From: Streptomyces sp. ICBB 8177
GTDB taxonomy: Bacteria > Actinomycetota > Actinomycetes > Streptomycetales > Streptomycetaceae
Assembly: GCF_003144095.1 (NCBI RefSeq)
Contig: NZ_NSKH01000004.1
Span: 414,727 to 478,726, forward strand
Direction of reading: 5' to 3'
Length of the DNA: 64,000 bases
Notes under the pieces: generated by a model
Database searches by the model: none
The model's input: the letters and a program-made list of their open reading frames with translations, nothing else
What the model was told of the DNA's origin: nothing
Made by a program: the position numbers and the translations under genes
In this document: one piece after another, positions 61,453-64,000 of the stretch
Numbering within the stretch: position 1 is the first letter of the stretch
Layout of the letters: each line of letters begins with the position of its first letter

Positions 61453-63186
61453 TCAAGTGAGGTGGCAAGGGCGACCTGCCATGTCATCGTCACCCTGGCC
61501 GAGGGCGATCACCGTGTCGGCCTGGCCTGCCAGGTCAGGGTCGTGGGTGATCAGTACCGTCGTGCGGCCACTCATCAGGCGGCGCAGTGGAGTCATCAGG
61601 CGGGACGCCGCCGTGCGGTCCAGTCCCGCGGTCGGTTCGTCCAGGACCAGGATGGCGCCCGCGCGCAAGAACGCCCGTGCCAGGGCAATGCGGCGGTTCT
61701 GCCCGCCGGACAGTTGCAGGCCGTCCTGCCCGAGTACGGTCGCGTAGCCGTGAGGCAGCGCCCGGACGAACCCGTCGGCGTCGGCGGCCCGTGCGGCCCA
61801 TGCGATCTCCTCGTCGCTCGCCCCCGGGCGGCCGTAGGCGATGTTGTCGCGGACCGAGGCACGGAAGACCAGTGACGACTGGGGCAGAAGCGTGACCGCC
61901 CGACGCACCGACTCCAGGGTCATGTCGCGCAAGTCGACCCCGTCGACCCGGATGCAGCCGGTGTCCGGATCCATGAACCGCACCAGCAGCTTGCCCAGTG
62001 TCGACTTCCCGGCGCCGCTGGGGCCGGTCACGGCCAGCACCTCGCCCGGCGCCATCCGGAAGGCCAAACCGTCGAGCAGCGGCGCGCCGCTCTTCGCCGG
62101 GTAGGAGGCGCGCAGGTCCGAGCACTCCAGCTCCCCGCGGACCGACGGCAATGTGACGGCGCCCGGCCGCTCGCGCACCGGTGACCGCAGCCGATCGATC
62201 TCCAGTACGCGTTCCGCCGAACCGGAGGCCTCGGCGAACTCGCCCACCAGAGACGACAGTTCGGTGGCTGGGCCGAACACCTGGGTCAGGAAGGCGGCGA
62301 ACGCGAGAAGGCCGCCGAGAGTGAGCTGCCCGTGAACCATCTCGATGGCGCCGACCCCGACGACCACGAGCCCGCCCGCGACCTCCGCAACCTCCAGGAC
62401 CGCCGGGTACAGGCCCGCGATCCGTACGGTCGATAGCTGCGCGCGCATGAGACCCAATCCCTCGGCACGGACTCGATCCACCTCCCGACGGCGCTGGTTG
62501 TAAGCGTGCGCCACGGAGGCGTTGGCCAACGACTCCTCCACCACCGCCGTCACCCGCCCCTCGCGACACCGGGCCTCGCGGGAACGCTCCTGAATGCGGT
62601 CGCCGAAGTAGTGGGCAGACCACCACAGCACGGGAGCGGTGACGAGGACCGCCAGCGCCAGCTGCCAGCTCAGGACGAACGCGGCGGCGGTGAAGACGGT
62701 CAGACTGATCACAGCCGACGCGCCATCGATCACTCCGGAGACCGCGAACTCCTCCACGCTCGAGACGTCAGAGGTCAGCCTGGCGACCGTATCGCCGTGC
62801 CACCGGGCACGCAGAGTGTCGGGCGGCAAGGTGTGCAGGCGCTCCACGCACGAGGTCCGAAGCCGCAGCACGAAACCCTCGGCGACCCGGCGGGCCGTGT
62901 AGTCGCCCGCGAACGTCAGCAGCGCCGCGACCGCGGTGACCGCTGTCATCCCAACGGCCAGCGGCCAGAATCCGCCGAGCCTGCGCGGCACGAGGACGTT
63001 GTCGACGAGGTCCTTGAACAACCAGACCGACACGACCTCACCGCCGGACCCCAGGGCCAGCAGGCAGACAGCACCCAGCAAGAGCCACCGGTCCGGGCGA
63101 AGCCAGGGACGGAACGCCCTCAGCATCTCCCACTGAGAGACAGCCGGGGCCCGCACTACGAGCTGGTCGGTGCTCGACTGCGCCAC
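61453..63186 (-). CDS. ABC exporter, fused permease-ATPase
   Basis: 577 residues, a half-transporter of the MsbA/LmrA kind. Six membrane helices lie in ~35-310 (LLLGAVCLLALGSGGEVVSV, VISLTVFTAAAFVLSWQLAL). The ATPase has Walker A GPSGAGKST, signature QLSGGQNRRIALARA, Walker B ILVLDEPTAGLD and H-loop LITHDPDLAG. It would work as a homodimer exporting a lipid, peptide or drug. Its position upstream on the same strand makes it a possible exporter for the cyclodipeptide product, though a 640-bp gap and two small genes lie between. GTG start with GGAGG ~11 nt upstream. Confidence 0.92.
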   Translation of the reverse strand: MAQSSTDQLVVRAPAVSQWEMLRAFRPWLRPDRWLLLGAVCLLALGSGGEVVSVWLFKDLVDNVLVPRRLGGFWPLAVGMTAVTAVAALLTFAGDYTARRVAEGFVLRLRTSCVERLHTLPPDTLRARWHGDTVARLTSDVSSVEEFAVSGVIDGASAVISLTVFTAAAFVLSWQLALAVLVTAPVLWWSAHYFGDRIQERSREARCREGRVTAVVEESLANASVAHAYNQRRREVDRVRAEGLGLMRAQLSTVRIAGLYPAVLEVAEVAGGLVVVGVGAIEMVHGQLTLGGLLAFAAFLTQVFGPATELSSLVGEFAEASGSAERVLEIDRLRSPVRERPGAVTLPSVRGELECSDLRASYPAKSGAPLLDGLAFRMAPGEVLAVTGPSGAGKSTLGKLLVRFMDPDTGCIRVDGVDLRDMTLESVRRAVTLLPQSSLVFRASVRDNIAYGRPGASDEEIAWAARAADADGFVRALPHGYATVLGQDGLQLSGGQNRRIALARAFLRAGAILVLDEPTAGLDRTAASRLMTPLRRLMSGRTTVLITHDPDLAGQADTVIALGQGDDDMAGRPCHLT

Positions 63187-63266
63187 GACGTGTGTCGCCT
63201 CCTGACCGGCGCACCGGATCGGGTGGGAGCGTCGGCGACGGAATCACTGGTCAGACAAGTTGAAGG

Positions 63267-63304
63267 GGCGGGGTAGGCGCCCTGGGGGCGCCGGCTACCC
63301 CGCC
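63267..63304 (-). terminator. Hairpin terminator of the His-rich gene
   Basis: GGCGGGGTAG (63267-63276) pairs with CTACCCCGCC (63295-63304), with GGCGCC inner pairs. It lies 32 nt after the mini-gene stop on the minus strand. Confidence 0.75.
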
Positions 63305-63335
63305 GTGAACAAGTCGCCCTCAGACGACATCGCCA

Positions 63336-63434
63336 CTAGTACTTCTGGTGACGACGACGGCTGTGGTGACGCCGGTGGTGGTGACGCACCGGGTGATGGT
63401 GGTGCTTATGGCCCAGTGTGTGGAAGATGCTCAC
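63336..63434 (-). CDS. Histidine-rich mini-protein
   Basis: 32 residues from a GTG at 63434 preceded by AGGAAGGAGGG, an excellent ribosome-binding site, and followed by a terminator. The peptide starts MSIFHTLGHKHHHH and continues with HHH, HH and H groups; 12 of 32 residues are His and 7 are Arg or Lys. No family known. It could bind Ni, Zn, Cu or heme, or nucleic acid through its basic side chains. Frames in the other phases are Thr/Val-rich. Confidence 0.6.
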   Translation of the reverse strand: MSIFHTLGHKHHHHPVRHHHRRHHSRRRHQKY

Positions 63435-63838
63435 AGCGACCCTCCTTCCTGGCGTATCGACGGGACCCTCAGGAACAAGAGGTCCATTTTGAGGGTGTTT
63501 GTTACTGATACGCGCCGAGGGGGCGGTGCGGTTCAACGCACACCAAGATTTTTTTGGCGCTCCCAGAAGCCCTGTAGCGAGTAGAAGCCGGGCCCACCCG
63601 ATCAAGCCCGCCCCCCGAGTCGCACCCACTACGGCTCGAGATTCTTCGAACCCGCAGGCGACGTTCCACGCAAGTCAAGTGGACGGTTGTGCTCGGCAAG
63701 GGAGACATCGCGCTGACGACCCGCGATCCCGATATCTGCTTCGACGGCCCGGACGGCACGTCCTCCCACGTTGGCGGGCTCGAGAGGTGGGCGCTCCCGT
63801 GTGCTGTCAGGCGGCCGGAACACCGTCTACATCGTTGA
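63435..63838. other. Gap, partly transposase-derived
   Basis: Plus-strand fragments such as LSGGRNTVYIV near 63800 look like parts of the transposase fragment to the right in another frame. Confidence 0.4.
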
Positions 63839-64000
63839 GGCATCCTGGTGCCGACCCGCGATCGGAATGTCGCCGCATCCAGCAAGAACTACCGGTACTC
63901 CACGAACCTGCCGGTCGTGATCGATGCCAACAGCCGCCTGGTGGACGCGAACGGGCTGCCGTTGCCCGGCAGCCGCAACGACTGCCGGGCCTTCACCGAA
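63839..64000 (+). mobile_element. IS5-type transposase fragment (runs off the window)
   Basis: From ~63842 the frame reads ILVPTRDRNVAASSKNYRYS, then TNLPVVIDANSRLVDANG and PLPGSRNDCRAFTE up to the edge. This is the DDE_Tnp_4 block around the second catalytic region (YSTNLQVV.DA...LV...G..PG.RND). An in-frame stop lies immediately upstream, so this is probably a 5'-broken copy. Confidence 0.65.

Noticed and set aside
1-64000. tRNA, rRNA, CRISPR arrays, integrase genes and replication origins
   Set aside because: None was recognised on either strand by reading; a covariance-model search would be needed to exclude short RNAs.

Overview
The window is high-GC actinobacterial DNA, almost certainly Streptomyces: codon third positions are strongly G/C, GTG starts and ATGA/GTGA gene overlaps are frequent, and the gene families (STAS/SpoIIE partner switching, MmyB-like XRE regulators, DUF4232 lipoproteins, peptidase inhibitor I36, CsbD) are typical of the genus. 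The many gene fragments, IS remnants and long non-coding stretches suggest an accessory, decaying region such as a chromosome arm or island rather than the conserved core.

Layout. (1) 1-10.1 kb: the right end of a tightly coupled biosynthetic operon. It holds the end of an NRPS condensation domain, a DUF6817-like protein, a C-A-PCP NRPS module whose adenylation pocket reads as aspartate, a SyrP-like Asp hydroxylase, a PaaK-type AMP ligase, a SufS-like PLP enzyme, a type II thioesterase, two short mutually similar cysteine-containing peptides and a cysteine-dioxygenase-like cupin that has lost a metal ligand. It ends in a hairpin terminator. (2) 10.5-20 kb: GNAT, a TetR/carboxylesterase unit with a clear palindromic operator, a secreted I36 protein, an XRE regulator facing a decayed SDR and a tautomerase, a Sua5-type enzyme, then about 1.2 kb without recognisable genes. 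(3) 20-30 kb: STAS + PAS/GAF/SpoIIE phosphatase pair, GNAT, fragments of a hydrolase and a TetR, three DUF4232 exported proteins, NUDIX and IS debris. (4) 30-38 kb: Tn3 remnant, a TetR-regulated reductase/amidohydrolase operon, a small hydrophobic stress-type protein in a duplicated block, a Clp_N protein, an MFS remnant and a LysR/hydrolase divergent pair. (5) 38-44 kb: two ABC-2 export systems, the second split from a TetR gene. (6) 44-54 kb: small secreted proteins, broken genes, CsbD plus the second copy of the hydrophobic-protein block, STAS and HATPase proteins, carbonic anhydrase. (7) 54-64 kb: a secreted-protein gene carrying an in-frame 154-bp MITE-like insertion, an eCIS-effector-like protein, IS5-type fragments, and a cyclodipeptide synthase-P450 operon that closely resembles the mycocyclosin pair (Rv2275/CYP121), followed upstream by two small unknown proteins, an ABC exporter and a His-rich mini-protein.

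How genes work together. The left operon probably builds a peptide containing beta-hydroxyaspartate, with the acyl partner activated by the PaaK-like enzyme; the sulfur-type enzymes and cysteine peptides are unexplained and are the best candidate for something undescribed. The right operon should make a cyclic dityrosine from two Tyr-tRNAs and couple its rings. The partner-switching proteins, CsbD and the duplicated hydrophobic protein point to general stress control. All assignments are read from sequence alone; no searches were run.
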